Shown: positions 9,091 to 17,279 of the stretch, piece by piece | Layout: each line of letters opens with the position of its first letter | Position numbering within the stretch: position 1 is the stretch's first letter | Assembly (NCBI RefSeq): GCF_020400585.1 | Contig: NZ_JAINVF010000010.1 | Span: 1-64,000, forward strand | From: Streptomyces sp. NK08204 | Lineage (GTDB): Bacteria; Actinomycetota; Actinomycetes; Streptomycetales; Streptomycetaceae | DNA: 64,000 bases | Reading direction: 5' to 3' | The notes under the pieces: generated by a model | Seen by the model: the letters and a program-made list of their open reading frames with translations, nothing else | Told to the model about the DNA's origin: nothing | The model's database searches: none | Position numbers and translations under genes: made by a program

Positions 9091-9222
9091 TGGCGGCACC
9101 TCCTCTCGTCATGACGGTCGACTCCCCAGGGGGTCCTGAGGGTTGCACGCCCACGACCACTTCCACACGATCGAGCGATCAGGGATCGGCCAGGACGTGA
9201 CCACAGGGAGCCTGTATCCCGC

Positions 9223-9251
9223 ACAACGAGCGGCTCGGCACTTGGGTTACG
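9223..9251 (-). promoter_or_regulatory. Candidate BldN-dependent promoter of rsbN
   Basis: Reading the - strand, CGTAAC (9246-9251) is followed after 17 bases by CGTTGT (9223-9228). This resembles the published BldN consensus CGTAAC-N16-CGTTGA with one mismatch and one extra spacer base. It lies about 130 bases before the rsbN start. A second CGTAAC at 9308-9313 with CGTGAG after 15 bases is a weaker alternative. rsbN is known to be a BldN target in S. venezuelae, so an autoregulatory loop is expected. Confidence 0.5.
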
Positions 9252-9349
9252 GACGGCGGCTGATCGGCTCAGAAAAGCAACAGGCTCTCACGGATAGTGA
9301 CTTGAGCGTTACGCAGGGTGGTTCAGGGTGGGGGGTGTCGACGGTCCGC

Positions 9350-10129
9350 TCAGCGGGCGTCGTCCGGCAGGAGCCGGGCGAGGGTACGCACGGCCCGGTA
9401 CTGGAGGGTTTTGATGGCGCCCTCGTTCTTGCCCATCACGCGGGCGGTCTCGGCGACCGAGAGGCCCTGGAGGAAGCGGAGCGTCACGCACTCCTGCTGC
9501 TGCGGGTTCAGCCGGCGTACGGCGTCGAGCAGGGCGGCGTTGGAGAGGGACTCCAGGACCGAGTCCTCCGGGGAGCGCTCGACCTCGTTGGCGTCGAGCA
9601 TCTCGCCGGTGGTGACCTCCAGCCGGAAGCGGCTGGACTTGAAGTGGTCGGCGACGAGGTTGCGGGCGATCGTGACCAGCCAGGCGCCGAAGTCGCGGCC
9701 CTGCCAGGTGAAGGTGCCGATCCTGCGCAGCGCCCGCAGGAAGGTCTCGCTGGTCAGGTCCTCGGCGGTCGCCTTGCCGCCCACCCGGTAGTAGATGTAC
9801 CGGTACACGGTGTCGCTGTACTGGTCGTAGAGCCGCCCGAAGGCCTCGGCCTCGCCGGCCTGGGCGCGCTCGACGAGGTCCATCATCCGGGCGCTGTCGC
9901 TGTCGGCGGCCGGCCGGCGGCTGGTCGCCGCGCCGGTGGCGCGCGCCCGTCTGCCGACGGCGGCGCTGCCCTCGGCCAGTGCGTAGCACGGGCCGGCGGG
10001 CGCGGCGGCGGCGAAGGCGGGGACGGCGTACGCGGTGGGGACGACGCCGCGCAGCGTCTCCTTGACCATTGCGACCGTTGCGCGCAGCGTAGCCAGGCCC
10101 GAGGCGTCAACCCCGACGTGTGGGTACAC
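9350..10129 (-). CDS. bldN: Developmental ECF sigma factor BldN
   Basis: A 259-residue ECF sigma factor with the unusual ~85-residue N-terminal extension (MYPHVGVDASGLATLRATVA) known from pro-BldN, which is removed by proteolysis in S. coelicolor. Region 2 includes AEAFGRLYDQYSDTVYRYIY and the promoter-melting AEDLTSETFLRALRRI. Region 4 includes LNPQQQECVTLRFLQGLSVA and the HTH GKNEGAIKTLQYRAVRTLARLL. In Streptomyces it drives bldM and the chaplin and rodlin genes for aerial hyphae. It is transcribed separately from rsbN by a 259-base gap and preceded by a long 337-base upstream region, consistent with heavy developmental control. Confidence 0.96.
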   Translation of the reverse strand: MYPHVGVDASGLATLRATVAMVKETLRGVVPTAYAVPAFAAAAPAGPCYALAEGSAAVGRRARATGAATSRRPAADSDSARMMDLVERAQAGEAEAFGRLYDQYSDTVYRYIYYRVGGKATAEDLTSETFLRALRRIGTFTWQGRDFGAWLVTIARNLVADHFKSSRFRLEVTTGEMLDANEVERSPEDSVLESLSNAALLDAVRRLNPQQQECVTLRFLQGLSVAETARVMGKNEGAIKTLQYRAVRTLARLLPDDAR

Positions 10130-10466
10130 GGGACTCCCAGAGGCAGAGCTTCCATCACGTGCAGTGCGGGACCGTTCACCCGTCGTAGCGACGGAGGGGT
10201 ACCGGTTTGCGTCTGAGGAGAATAACGCTTCGTGCAGGCACTGCTACACCCAGTTGCTCAAATCATCGATTACGTCGCTTGTGTTGCCGGTTGATGCCCC
10301 ATCAAGTTTCAGAGAGTGACAGATTTCTGATCGAAAAATGGCCGATTTCGGCGAAACAGGGCGCGTGTTGGGGGCGGCGGGCATAATCCCGCGGCAGGCG
10401 GCACGTTTCAGCGGCGGCGGGCACATGACAGCGACCGTTGCTGTGGGGTGTGCCCGTCCCGGGTGG
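10130..10466. other. Gene-free bldN upstream region
   Basis: This 337-base stretch holds no credible reading frame. It is AT-richer than its surroundings, notably around 10250-10340, and should contain the bldN promoter and leader plus the 3' end signals of the HAD-IB gene. One BldD-like site was found in it. Confidence 0.7.
10306..10320. promoter_or_regulatory. Possible BldD box upstream of bldN
   Basis: GTTTCAGAGAGTGAC matches the 15-base BldD consensus nTnACnCWGnGTnAn at all but two fixed positions, with a good right half AGAGTGAC. BldD is a known direct repressor of bldN in S. coelicolor. The site is about 180 bases before the bldN start. Short degenerate motifs arise by chance, so this is only moderately supported. 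Confidence 0.35.
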
Positions 10467-11399
10467 TCACCGGCGGCGCCGGCTCAGTGCGATCGCCGCC
10501 GCCGTGCCACCGGCGACGGCGCCGACGCCCGCCGCCGCCGGAATGCCGACCTTCGCGGCCTTGCGGCCCGTGCGGTAGTCCCGCAGGCGCCAGTCCTGTT
10601 CACGGGCGTGCTTGCGCAGCTTGGCGTCCGGATTGATCGCGTAGGGGTGCCCGACCAGCGACAGCATCGGGATGTCGTTGTGGGAGTCGCTGTACGCGGC
10701 GCAGCGGGCCAGGTGGAGGTTCTCCGCCGCGGCCAGCGCGCGCACCGCCTCCGCCTTGGCCGGACCGTGCAGCGGCTCGCCCACCAGCTTGCCGGTGTAG
10801 ACGCCGTCGACGGACTCCGCGACCGTGCCGAGCGCGCCGGTGAGGCCGAGGCGGCGGGCGATCACCGTGGCGATCTCCACCGGCGCCGCCGTGACGAGCC
10901 ACACCTTCTGGCCCGCGTCCAGGTGGGCCTGGGCGAGGGCACGGGTGCCCGGCCAGATGCGCTCGGCCATGTACTCGTCGTAGATCTCCTCGCCGATCGA
11001 CTGCAGCTCGGCGACCCGGTGGCCCTTGACGATCGACAGCGCCGAGTCGCGGGCGTCCTGCATGTGCTCGGGGTCCTCGACGCCGGCCAGCCGGAACCAG
11101 GCCTGCTGCCAGGCGAACCGGGCGAGGTCGCGGGTCTCGAAGAACTTCCGCTTGTACAGGCCGCGGCCGAAGTGGAACAGGGCCGCGCCCTGCATCACGG
11201 TGTTGTCGAGGTCGAAGAAGGCCGCCGCCTTGTCGTCGCCGAGGACCGGGAACTCCGGTTCCTTCTCCTCGGCCGCCTCGGTGGTTGCCTGTGCCTCCTG
11301 CGAGGACTTGCGGGCGGCTTCCGCCGAGGCCTCGCCTGCCAACACGCTCCGCGCCGTGGCGGAGCGCCTACGGGGAGTGAGCCATCCTAGAGCGGCCAT
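10467..11399 (-). CDS. HAD-IB family hydrolase (SerB-like phosphatase)
   Basis: A 310-residue protein. The N-terminal ~75 residues are low-complexity Ala/Glu. The HAD-IB core then starts at AAFFDLDNTVMQGAALFHFGR, with the nucleophile and acid/base Asp. Motif II (VWLVTAAPVEIA), a lysine in the GEPLHGPAKAEAVRAL segment and motif IV-like YSDSHNDIPML follow. A hydrophobic C-terminal segment (GVGAVAGGTAAAIAL) before RRRR suggests membrane tethering. ATG 11399 (MAALGWLTPRRR) is chosen over the longer reading. It lies upstream of bldN on the same strand, but the 337-base gap suggests separate expression. Confidence 0.88.
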   Translation of the reverse strand: MAALGWLTPRRRSATARSVLAGEASAEAARKSSQEAQATTEAAEEKEPEFPVLGDDKAAAFFDLDNTVMQGAALFHFGRGLYKRKFFETRDLARFAWQQAWFRLAGVEDPEHMQDARDSALSIVKGHRVAELQSIGEEIYDEYMAERIWPGTRALAQAHLDAGQKVWLVTAAPVEIATVIARRLGLTGALGTVAESVDGVYTGKLVGEPLHGPAKAEAVRALAAAENLHLARCAAYSDSHNDIPMLSLVGHPYAINPDAKLRKHAREQDWRLRDYRTGRKAAKVGIPAAAGVGAVAGGTAAAIALSRRRR

Positions 11400-11515
11400 G
11401 CCGTGAGCATAGCCAGTTCGTTCGGGGCTTCCGGCCTCGCCGGTACGGCGGGGGTGTGAACTCTGTGCGACGGGGCCGTCGAGCGGGCGCGGGGGCGAGC
11501 GCGACAATGGCCGGC

Positions 11516-11791
11516 ATGAGCCCCCTCTTCCGACGCAAGGCCGCCCCGCAGGAGCGGCTGGTCACCCTCATCCGCAAACCCGGCTGTCATCTGTGCGACG
11601 ACGCCCAGACCGTGATCGAGAAGGTCTGCGGCGAACTCGGCGTGCCGTGGGAGCAGCGGGACATCACCGAGGACAAGGAGCTGCACGACCAGTACTGGGA
11701 GCAAATTCCGGTCGTCCTCGTCGACGGCAGGCAGCACACTTTCTGGCGGGTGGACGAGGGCCGCCTCCGGAAGGAACTTGCTGCGAACTAG
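11516..11791 (+). CDS. Glutaredoxin-like (DUF836) protein
   Basis: A 91-residue thioredoxin-fold protein with the redox motif KPGCHLCDDA near residue 23 (CxxC) and the cis-Pro region QIPVVLVDG near residue 66, about the usual length for the DUF836 glutaredoxin-like family. It should carry out thiol-disulfide exchange in the cytosol. ATG 11516 (MSPLFRRKAAPQERL) is the natural start; the longer in-frame extension from 11456 is low-complexity. It sits just upstream of the redox regulator gene rex, but a ~200-base gap with the Rex operator separates them. Confidence 0.87.
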   Translation: MSPLFRRKAAPQERLVTLIRKPGCHLCDDAQTVIEKVCGELGVPWEQRDITEDKELHDQYWEQIPVVLVDGRQHTFWRVDEGRLRKELAAN

Positions 11792-11902
11792 CTGGGAAAC
11801 CAACCTCGAAGCGCCGAGAAATGATCATGAACGGACCGGACAGAGTCCGGCTTTGACCTGCGTGACCCCGGTCACGTTTGCCGGGCAAATCGGACACCAT
11901 CT

Positions 11903-11931
11903 TTGTGCACGCGTTCACAAAGACATAGCCT
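11903..11931 (+). promoter_or_regulatory. Rex operator overlapping the rex-hem promoter
   Basis: TTGTGCACGCGTTCACAA at 11903-11920 is the 18-base Rex operator, one base off the TTGTGAACGCGTTCACAA consensus. A promoter reading TTGTGC (11903-11908), 17 bases, TAGCCT (11926-11931) fits a housekeeping form, so Rex would cover the -35 region. The rex GTG start is 66 bases further on. Rex autoregulation of rex-hemACD is established in S. coelicolor. Confidence 0.9.
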
Positions 11932-11996
11932 GCTGTCGACGGGGCGGTCTGGGGACGTATGGCCGCCCGCAGCCCCGCTCTACCCGCAGGAGCACC

Positions 11997-12779
11997 GTGG
12001 CAACTGGCCGAACACACCGACCGGCGACCCGTAGCCGAGGGATTCCCGAGGCCACCGTCGCCAGGCTTCCGCTGTACCTCCGAGCCCTGACCGCACTGTC
12101 GGAGCGCTCGGTCCCCACGGTCTCCTCCGAGGAGCTGGCCGCGGCGGCGGGGGTCAACTCCGCCAAGCTGCGCAAGGACTTCTCCTACCTGGGCTCCTAC
12201 GGAACGCGCGGTGTCGGCTACGACGTGGAGTATCTCGTCTACCAGATCTCCCGCGAACTCGGCCTCACCCAGGACTGGCCGGTCGTCATCGTCGGTATCG
12301 GAAACCTCGGCGCCGCCCTGGCCAATTACGGCGGCTTCGCCTCCCGTGGCTTCCGTGTGGCCGCGCTGATCGACGCCGACCCGGCCATGGCCGGGAAGCC
12401 GGTCGCCGGCATCCCGGTGCAGCACACGGACGACCTGGAAAAGATCATCAAGGACAACGGGGTGTCCATCGGCGTCATCGCCACCCCCGCCGGCGCCGCC
12501 CAGCAGGTCTGCGACCGCCTGGTGGCCGCCGGGGTCACCTCCATCCTGAACTTCGCGCCGACCGTGCTGTCCGTCCCGGACGGCGTCGACGTGCGCAAGG
12601 TCGACCTCTCCATCGAGCTGCAGATCCTCGCGTTCCACGAGCAGCGCAAGGCCGGCGAGGAGACGACCGTGGGCGAGAGGGCGCTGGCCGCGGCCACCCC
12701 CCGCGAGGAGCGTGTGGCACGCGACGAATCCGCCGACCAGGGGCCCGACGGGGACGTACCCGCCGTGATGCCGGCATGA
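11997..12779 (+). CDS. rex: Redox-sensing transcriptional repressor Rex
   Basis: A 260-residue repressor. The N-terminal winged helix includes GIPEATVARLPLYLRALTAL and the recognition region AAAAGVNSAKLRKDFSYLG. The Rossmann domain has VVIVGIGNLGAALANY for NAD(H), and the C-terminal swapped helix is LSIELQILAFHEQRKAGEE. NADH binding releases it from DNA when respiration is limited. GTG 11997 is chosen because AGGAG at 11989-11993 sits just upstream and the family begins at this point. It overlaps hemA by 4 bases (ATGA), forming the operon rex-hemA-hemC-cobA/hemD controlled by the operator at 11903. Confidence 0.96.
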   Translation: MATGRTHRPATRSRGIPEATVARLPLYLRALTALSERSVPTVSSEELAAAAGVNSAKLRKDFSYLGSYGTRGVGYDVEYLVYQISRELGLTQDWPVVIVGIGNLGAALANYGGFASRGFRVAALIDADPAMAGKPVAGIPVQHTDDLEKIIKDNGVSIGVIATPAGAAQQVCDRLVAAGVTSILNFAPTVLSVPDGVDVRKVDLSIELQILAFHEQRKAGEETTVGERALAAATPREERVARDESADQGPDGDVPAVMPA

Positions 12780-14512
12780 GTCTCCTCGTCGTCGGGCTGA
12801 GCCACCGCAGCGCCCCGGTCAGCGTGCTGGAGCGGGCCGCGCTGAGCGCGGACGCCCAGGTCAAGCTGGTCCAGGACACGGTCGCCGCCGAACCGGCCAC
12901 CGAGGCCGCGGTGCTGGCCACCTGCAACCGCATCGAGCTGTACGCCGACGTGGACAAGTTCCACGCCGGTGTCGCCGAGCTGTCCACGCTGCTCGCCCAG
13001 CACAGCGGGGTCGGCCTGGAAGAGCTGACGCCCTACCTGTACGTGCACTACGAGGACCGGGCCGTCCACCACCTGTTCTCGGTGGCCTGCGGGCTGGACT
13101 CGATGGTCGTCGGCGAGGGCCAGATCCTCGCCCAGATCAAGGACTCGCTGGCCCGCGCCCAGGAGCTGCACTCCGCCGGCAAGCTGCTGAACGACCTGTT
13201 CCAGCAGGGCCTGCGGGTCGGCAAGCGCGCCCATTCCGAGACCGGCATCGACCGGGCCGGACAGTCCCTGGTCACCTTCGGGCTGGAGCAGCTCGCCGAG
13301 GGCGGGGCCGTGCCCGAGTGGGCCGCGGGCAAGAAGGCGCTGGTCATCGGCGCCGGTTCGATGTCCTCCCTGGCCGCCGCGACGCTCGCGCGCGCCGGCG
13401 TGGCCGAGGTGGTCGTCGCCAACCGCACCTTCGAGCGCGCCGAGCGGCTCGCCGCCATCCTCACCGAGGCCGACGACAACGCGGTGACCGCCCGTGCGGT
13501 ACGGATGGACGCCGTAGCGGGCGAGCTGACACGTGCCGACGTCGTCGTCTCCTGCACCGGGGCGACGGGCCTGGTGCTCACCGCGGAGGCGGTCGCGCAG
13601 GCCCTCGAGGACCGCACCGGGCAGCCTGCCGACCGTGCCCGCACGGCCATATCGACGGACGCCGGCCAGTCCCCGCCGCCGCTCGCCGCCGACGACAACT
13701 GCCCGCTGGACCTGGCCGCCGTACGCTCCGGACAGTCGGGCTTCTCCGTGATGGGCGAGGCCGCCGTGGCCGGCATGGACGCGGCCACGCTGGAGCAGCA
13801 CGCGGCCTGGGTGGGCGGGGGTACCTCCCTGTTCGAGCGAAGCCGGGAACTCGGGGGCGGGGCCGTGGACCGCCGCGACGCCTCCCGGCGTACGCCCGAG
13901 GCCGACGCCGAGCTGATCACCGCGCTCGCCGCGACCGTCGCCACCGTCGGCCGCATCCCCGAGCGCCGCAAGCCCGAACCGGTCGCCGCGGTCCCGCGCC
14001 CGGCCCCGGCCCTGTTCCTCCTCGACCTGGCCATGCCCCGCGACATCGACGCGGCCGTGCACCGGCTGGCCGGGGTACGCCTGGTGGACATCGAGTCCCT
14101 GGCGGAGGCCTCCGCCGACGCTCCGATGGCGGCCGACGTCGACCAGGTCCGGCGTATCGTCTCCGACGAGGTCGCGGCCTTCGGCGCGGCGCAGCGGGCG
14201 GCGCACATCACACCGACCGTCGTCGCGCTGCGCACCATGGCCGCCGACGTCGTCGCGAGCGAGATCGCGCGGCTCGACGGCCGCCTGCCCGACCTGGACG
14301 AGCGCCAGCGCGGCGAGATCCGGCAGGCCGTGCACCGGGTCGTCGACAAGCTGCTGCACGCGCCGACCGTACGGGTCAAGCAGCTCGCGGCCGAGCCCGG
14401 CGGCGCCGGGTACGCGGACGCGCTGCGCACCCTGTTCGACCTCGATCCCGAGACGGTCGCCGCCGTTTCCCGGGCCGAGAACAGCACAGACGAGAAGGAC
14501 CGACCGGCATGA
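12776..14512 (+). CDS. hemA: Glutamyl-tRNA reductase HemA
   Basis: A 578-residue enzyme that reduces glutamyl-tRNA(Glu) to glutamate-1-semialdehyde, the first committed step of C5 tetrapyrrole synthesis. It begins MSLLVVGLSHRSAPVSVLER and has the catalytic Cys in AVLATCNRIELY near residue 50 and SMVVGEGQILAQI near residue 109. The NADPH site is ALVIGAGSMSSLAAATLARA near residue 190, and the C-terminal dimerization helices follow. It is far longer than E. coli HemA (418) because of a ~110-residue Ala/Arg-rich insertion in the nucleotide domain, at about residues 275-410. That insertion includes a palindromic repeat element (13816-13858). It overlaps rex and hemC by 4 bases each. Confidence 0.97.
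   Translation: MSLLVVGLSHRSAPVSVLERAALSADAQVKLVQDTVAAEPATEAAVLATCNRIELYADVDKFHAGVAELSTLLAQHSGVGLEELTPYLYVHYEDRAVHHLFSVACGLDSMVVGEGQILAQIKDSLARAQELHSAGKLLNDLFQQGLRVGKRAHSETGIDRAGQSLVTFGLEQLAEGGAVPEWAAGKKALVIGAGSMSSLAAATLARAGVAEVVVANRTFERAERLAAILTEADDNAVTARAVRMDAVAGELTRADVVVSCTGATGLVLTAEAVAQALEDRTGQPADRARTAISTDAGQSPPPLAADDNCPLDLAAVRSGQSGFSVMGEAAVAGMDAATLEQHAAWVGGGTSLFERSRELGGGAVDRRDASRRTPEADAELITALAATVATVGRIPERRKPEPVAAVPRPAPALFLLDLAMPRDIDAAVHRLAGVRLVDIESLAEASADAPMAADVDQVRRIVSDEVAAFGAAQRAAHITPTVVALRTMAADVVASEIARLDGRLPDLDERQRGEIRQAVHRVVDKLLHAPTVRVKQLAAEPGGAGYADALRTLFDLDPETVAAVSRAENSTDEKDRPA
13816..13858. repeat. Palindromic repeat element inside hemA
   Basis: This in-frame segment has GGGGGTACCTCCC, then TTCGAGCGAAGCCGG, then CTCGGGGG. 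It is the reverse complement of a related element in hemC (15283-15325). The shared core is CGGCTTCGCTCGA or CGGCTCCGCTCGA flanked by runs of C and G. It encodes GGTSLFERSRELGGG and sits in the nonconserved insertion of HemA, suggesting a mobile or spreading short repeat tolerated in a loop. Confidence 0.6.
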
Positions 14513-15519
14513 GTGACAAGGCACTGAGGCTGGGGACCAGGCGCAGCAAGCTCGCCATGGCCCAGTCCGGGCAGGTGGCGGACACCGTCCGCCGGGTGAC
14601 CGGGAGGCCCGTGGAGCTGGTCGAGATCACCACGTACGGTGATGTCTCCCGCGAGAACCTCTCCCAGATCGGCGGCACGGGCGTGTTCGTCACGGCACTG
14701 CGTGACGCACTGCTGAAGGGCGAGGTCGACTTCGCGGTTCATTCGCTCAAGGACCTGCCCACCACGCAGCCCGACGAGCTGGTCCTGGCCGCCGTACCGC
14801 CGCGCGAGGACCCCCGGGACGTGATCGTCGCGCGCGACGGACTCAAGTTCACGGACCTGGTCGCGTCCTCCCCGACGCGGACCGCCCGCATAGGCACCGG
14901 CTCGCCGCGCCGCATGGCGCAGCTGAACGCGTACGCGCGCGCCCACGGCCTGGACATCGAGACGGTCCCGATCCGCGGCAACGTCGACACCCGCATCCGG
15001 TACGTCCGCGACGGCGAACTGGACGCGGTCGTGCTGGCCGCCGCCGGACTGAACCGAATAGGCCGGAGCGACGAGGTCACCGACTTCCTGTCGGTCGACA
15101 CGGTTCTGCCCGCCCCCGGCCAGGGGGCCCTGGCGATCGAGTGCGCCGCGCACGACGCGGACCTGATCGCGGCGCTCGGTGAGCTGGACGACCCGTTCAC
15201 GCGGGTCGCCGTCACCGCCGAGCGATCACTGCTCGCCGCCCTGGAGGCCGGTTGCAGCGCCCCCGTGGGCGCGTTGGCCGACCTTCCCCCACTCTCGGCT
15301 CCGCTCGAGCGGGGGGACCCCCAGGCCGACATGCAGACTGTCAAGGAAATGCGCCTGCGGGGCGTCGTCGGCACGACCGACGGCACCCGCATGGTGCAGC
15401 TGTCCACCACCGGTCCCGTGCCCCACACGCACGACCATGCGATGGCACTCGGTCGCGAACTCGCCTCCGAGATGCTTGCCCAGGGCGCGGCCGGTCTGAT
15501 GGGGGAGCGAGCACATTGA
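14509..15519 (+). CDS. hemC: Porphobilinogen deaminase HemC
   Basis: A 336-residue hydroxymethylbilane synthase that joins four porphobilinogen units. It starts MSDKALRLGTRRSKLAMAQS, with the substrate-binding VHSLKDLPT near residue 79 and PIRGNVDTRIRYV near residue 155. The dipyrromethane cofactor Cys is in LEAGCSAPVGA near residue 248. Immediately after it the protein has an extra Pro-rich loop (PPLSAPLERGDPQ) encoded by a palindromic repeat, which accounts for part of its length above the usual 310-320. The ATG overlaps the hemA stop and the end overlaps the next TTG start. Confidence 0.97.
   Translation: MSDKALRLGTRRSKLAMAQSGQVADTVRRVTGRPVELVEITTYGDVSRENLSQIGGTGVFVTALRDALLKGEVDFAVHSLKDLPTTQPDELVLAAVPPREDPRDVIVARDGLKFTDLVASSPTRTARIGTGSPRRMAQLNAYARAHGLDIETVPIRGNVDTRIRYVRDGELDAVVLAAAGLNRIGRSDEVTDFLSVDTVLPAPGQGALAIECAAHDADLIAALGELDDPFTRVAVTAERSLLAALEAGCSAPVGALADLPPLSAPLERGDPQADMQTVKEMRLRGVVGTTDGTRMVQLSTTGPVPHTHDHAMALGRELASEMLAQGAAGLMGERAH
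15283..15325. repeat. Palindromic repeat element inside hemC
   Basis: The segment contains CTTCCCCCACTCTCGGCT, then CCGCTCGAGCGGGGGGACC. Runs of C and G can pair around the CGCTCGAGCG palindrome. It is the inverted counterpart of the element in hemA 1.5 kb upstream. It adds about 14 residues to HemC just after the cofactor-binding Cys. Confidence 0.6.
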
Positions 15520-17222
15520 GCCCCACCACCCTTCCCGCCGGCCTTGAACACGGGCACGTCACCTTCCTGGGTGCCGGACCCGGAGATCCGGGACTGCTGA
15601 CTCTGCGCGCCGTGGAGGCGCTGTCCCACGCGGACGTCCTGATCGCCGAGCACGAGGTGCTCGACGTGATCCGGACGCATGCGCGGCCGGGCGTCTCCGT
15701 TGTGCCGACAGACGCAGATGTGTCCTCGGAGGCGCTTCCGGGCACGGGCACGCCGCAGCTGACGGTCGTTGACGGCACGTCAAAAACCGTTGCTGTCCCG
15801 CCCGTGCGGGATGCCGCTCATCTTGTCATGGAGGCTGTGCGGGGCGGCAGGCGGGTCGTCCGTGCGGTGTCCGGGGACCCGGGACTCGACACGTACGCGG
15901 CCGAGGAGATGATCGCCTGCGCCGCCTCGGGTGTCCCCTTCGAGGTGGTGCCCGGTGTCGCCGCCGCCGTCGGTGTCCCCGCGTACGCGGGTGTGCCGCT
16001 GCGGGGCGCGCAGGGCACGGACGTCCGGTTCGTGGACGCCCGGACCGCCTCCGACCGCTGCTGGACGGAGGTGGGCGCCTCCGACGGCACGGTGGTCGTG
16101 TCGACCACGCTGGACTCGGTGGCGGCGGCGGCCGGTGAGCTGGTGTCCGCGGGCCGCAAGCCCGACACCCCGCTGACGGTCACCGTCGCCGGTACGACGA
16201 CCCGCCAGCGCACCTGGACGGCCACCCTCGGCACGATCGCGCAGACGCTGAAGCAGGCCAAGGTCCTGCCCTCCCCGGAGGGCGGGCGGCCCGTCATAGC
16301 CGTGGTCGGTGAGCGTTCCGCCGCCGCCCAGCGCGACCGGCTGTCGTGGTTCGAGTCCAAGCCGCTGTTCGGCTGGAAGGTGCTCGTGCCGCGCACGAAG
16401 GAGCAGGCGGCCTCGCTCTCCGACCAGCTGCGGTCCTACGGCGCCGTGCCGCACGAGGTCCCGACGATCGCGGTGGAGCCCCCGCGTACGCCCCAGCAGA
16501 TGGAGCGGGCGGTCAAGGGCCTGGTGACGGGCCGCTACGAGTGGATCGCTTTCACCTCCGTGAACGCGGTGAAGGCGGTCCGGGAGAAGTTCGAGGAGTA
16601 CGGCCTTGATGCTCGGGCTTTTGCGGGTATCAAGGTGGCTGCGGTGGGCGAGCAGACGGCCAAGGCGCTGATCGCCTTCGGCGTGAAGCCGGACCTGGTG
16701 CCCAGCGGTGAGCAGTCGGCGGCGGGCCTGCTGGAGGACTGGCCGCCGTACGACCCGGTCTTCGACCCGATCGACCGGGTGTTCCTGCCGCGTGCCGACA
16801 TCGCCACCGAGACGCTGGTCGCCGGTCTGATCGAGCTGGGCTGGGAGGTCGACGACGTCACCGCCTACCGGACCGTACGGGCCTCGCCGCCGCCGGCGGA
16901 GACGCGAGAGGCGATCAAGGGCGGTGGCTTCGACGCGGTGCTGTTCACGTCCTCGTCCACGGTCCGGAACCTGGTGGGCATCGCGGGCAAGCCGCACAAC
17001 GTGACGGTGATCGCCTGTATCGGCCCCGCCACGGCGAAGACGGCCGAGGAGCACGGGCTGCGGGTCGACGTCATGGCACCCGAGCCGTCCGTGCACAAGC
17101 TGGCGGAGGCGCTGGCGGACTTCGGCATGAAGCGACGCGCTGCCGCGCTGGAGTCGGGGGACCCCGTCACCCGGCCGAGCGAGCGGCGGCCGGGGGCGCG
17201 CAGGCGCCGGTCGACCACGTGA
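15516..17222 (+). CDS. hemD: Uroporphyrinogen-III methyltransferase / uroporphyrinogen-III synthase fusion
   Basis: A 568-residue two-domain protein. The N-terminal half is a CobA/SUMT-like methyltransferase, with the SAM site VTFLGAGPGDPGLLTLRAVE near residue 14, the VRAVSGDPGLDTYA region near residue 114 and PGVAAAVGVPAYAGVPL near residue 145. The C-terminal half, from about residue 285 (GWKVLVPRTKEQ), is a HemD uroporphyrinogen-III synthase, with ITSVNAV-like FTSVNAVKAVREKF and VLFTSSSTVRNL. The fusion couples ring closure to diversion into precorrin/siroheme. Start TTG 15516 overlaps the hemC stop (TTGA). A hairpin follows the stop. The C-tail is Arg-rich. Confidence 0.94.
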   Translation: MSPTTLPAGLEHGHVTFLGAGPGDPGLLTLRAVEALSHADVLIAEHEVLDVIRTHARPGVSVVPTDADVSSEALPGTGTPQLTVVDGTSKTVAVPPVRDAAHLVMEAVRGGRRVVRAVSGDPGLDTYAAEEMIACAASGVPFEVVPGVAAAVGVPAYAGVPLRGAQGTDVRFVDARTASDRCWTEVGASDGTVVVSTTLDSVAAAAGELVSAGRKPDTPLTVTVAGTTTRQRTWTATLGTIAQTLKQAKVLPSPEGGRPVIAVVGERSAAAQRDRLSWFESKPLFGWKVLVPRTKEQAASLSDQLRSYGAVPHEVPTIAVEPPRTPQQMERAVKGLVTGRYEWIAFTSVNAVKAVREKFEEYGLDARAFAGIKVAAVGEQTAKALIAFGVKPDLVPSGEQSAAGLLEDWPPYDPVFDPIDRVFLPRADIATETLVAGLIELGWEVDDVTAYRTVRASPPPAETREAIKGGGFDAVLFTSSSTVRNLVGIAGKPHNVTVIACIGPATAKTAEEHGLRVDVMAPEPSVHKLAEALADFGMKRRAAALESGDPVTRPSERRPGARRRRSTT

Positions 17223-17226
17223 GGTA

Positions 17227-17260
17227 CGGCGGAGTGCTTCCTCTTGGGGGCACTCCGCCG
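17227..17260. terminator. Terminator after rex-hem operon
   Basis: An 11-bp perfect stem (CGGCGGAGTGC at 17227-17237 with 17250-17260) follows the hemD stop by a few bases and is convergent with the DUF397 gene ending at 17280. It probably ends both transcripts. Confidence 0.75.
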
Positions 17261-17279
17261 CACTGTTTCTTCAGGAACC

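Noticed and set aside
11836..11850. Hairpin CCGGAC-AGA-GTCCGG as glutaredoxin terminator
   Set aside because: The stem is only 6 bp and lies in the region leading to the rex promoter; too weak to call.
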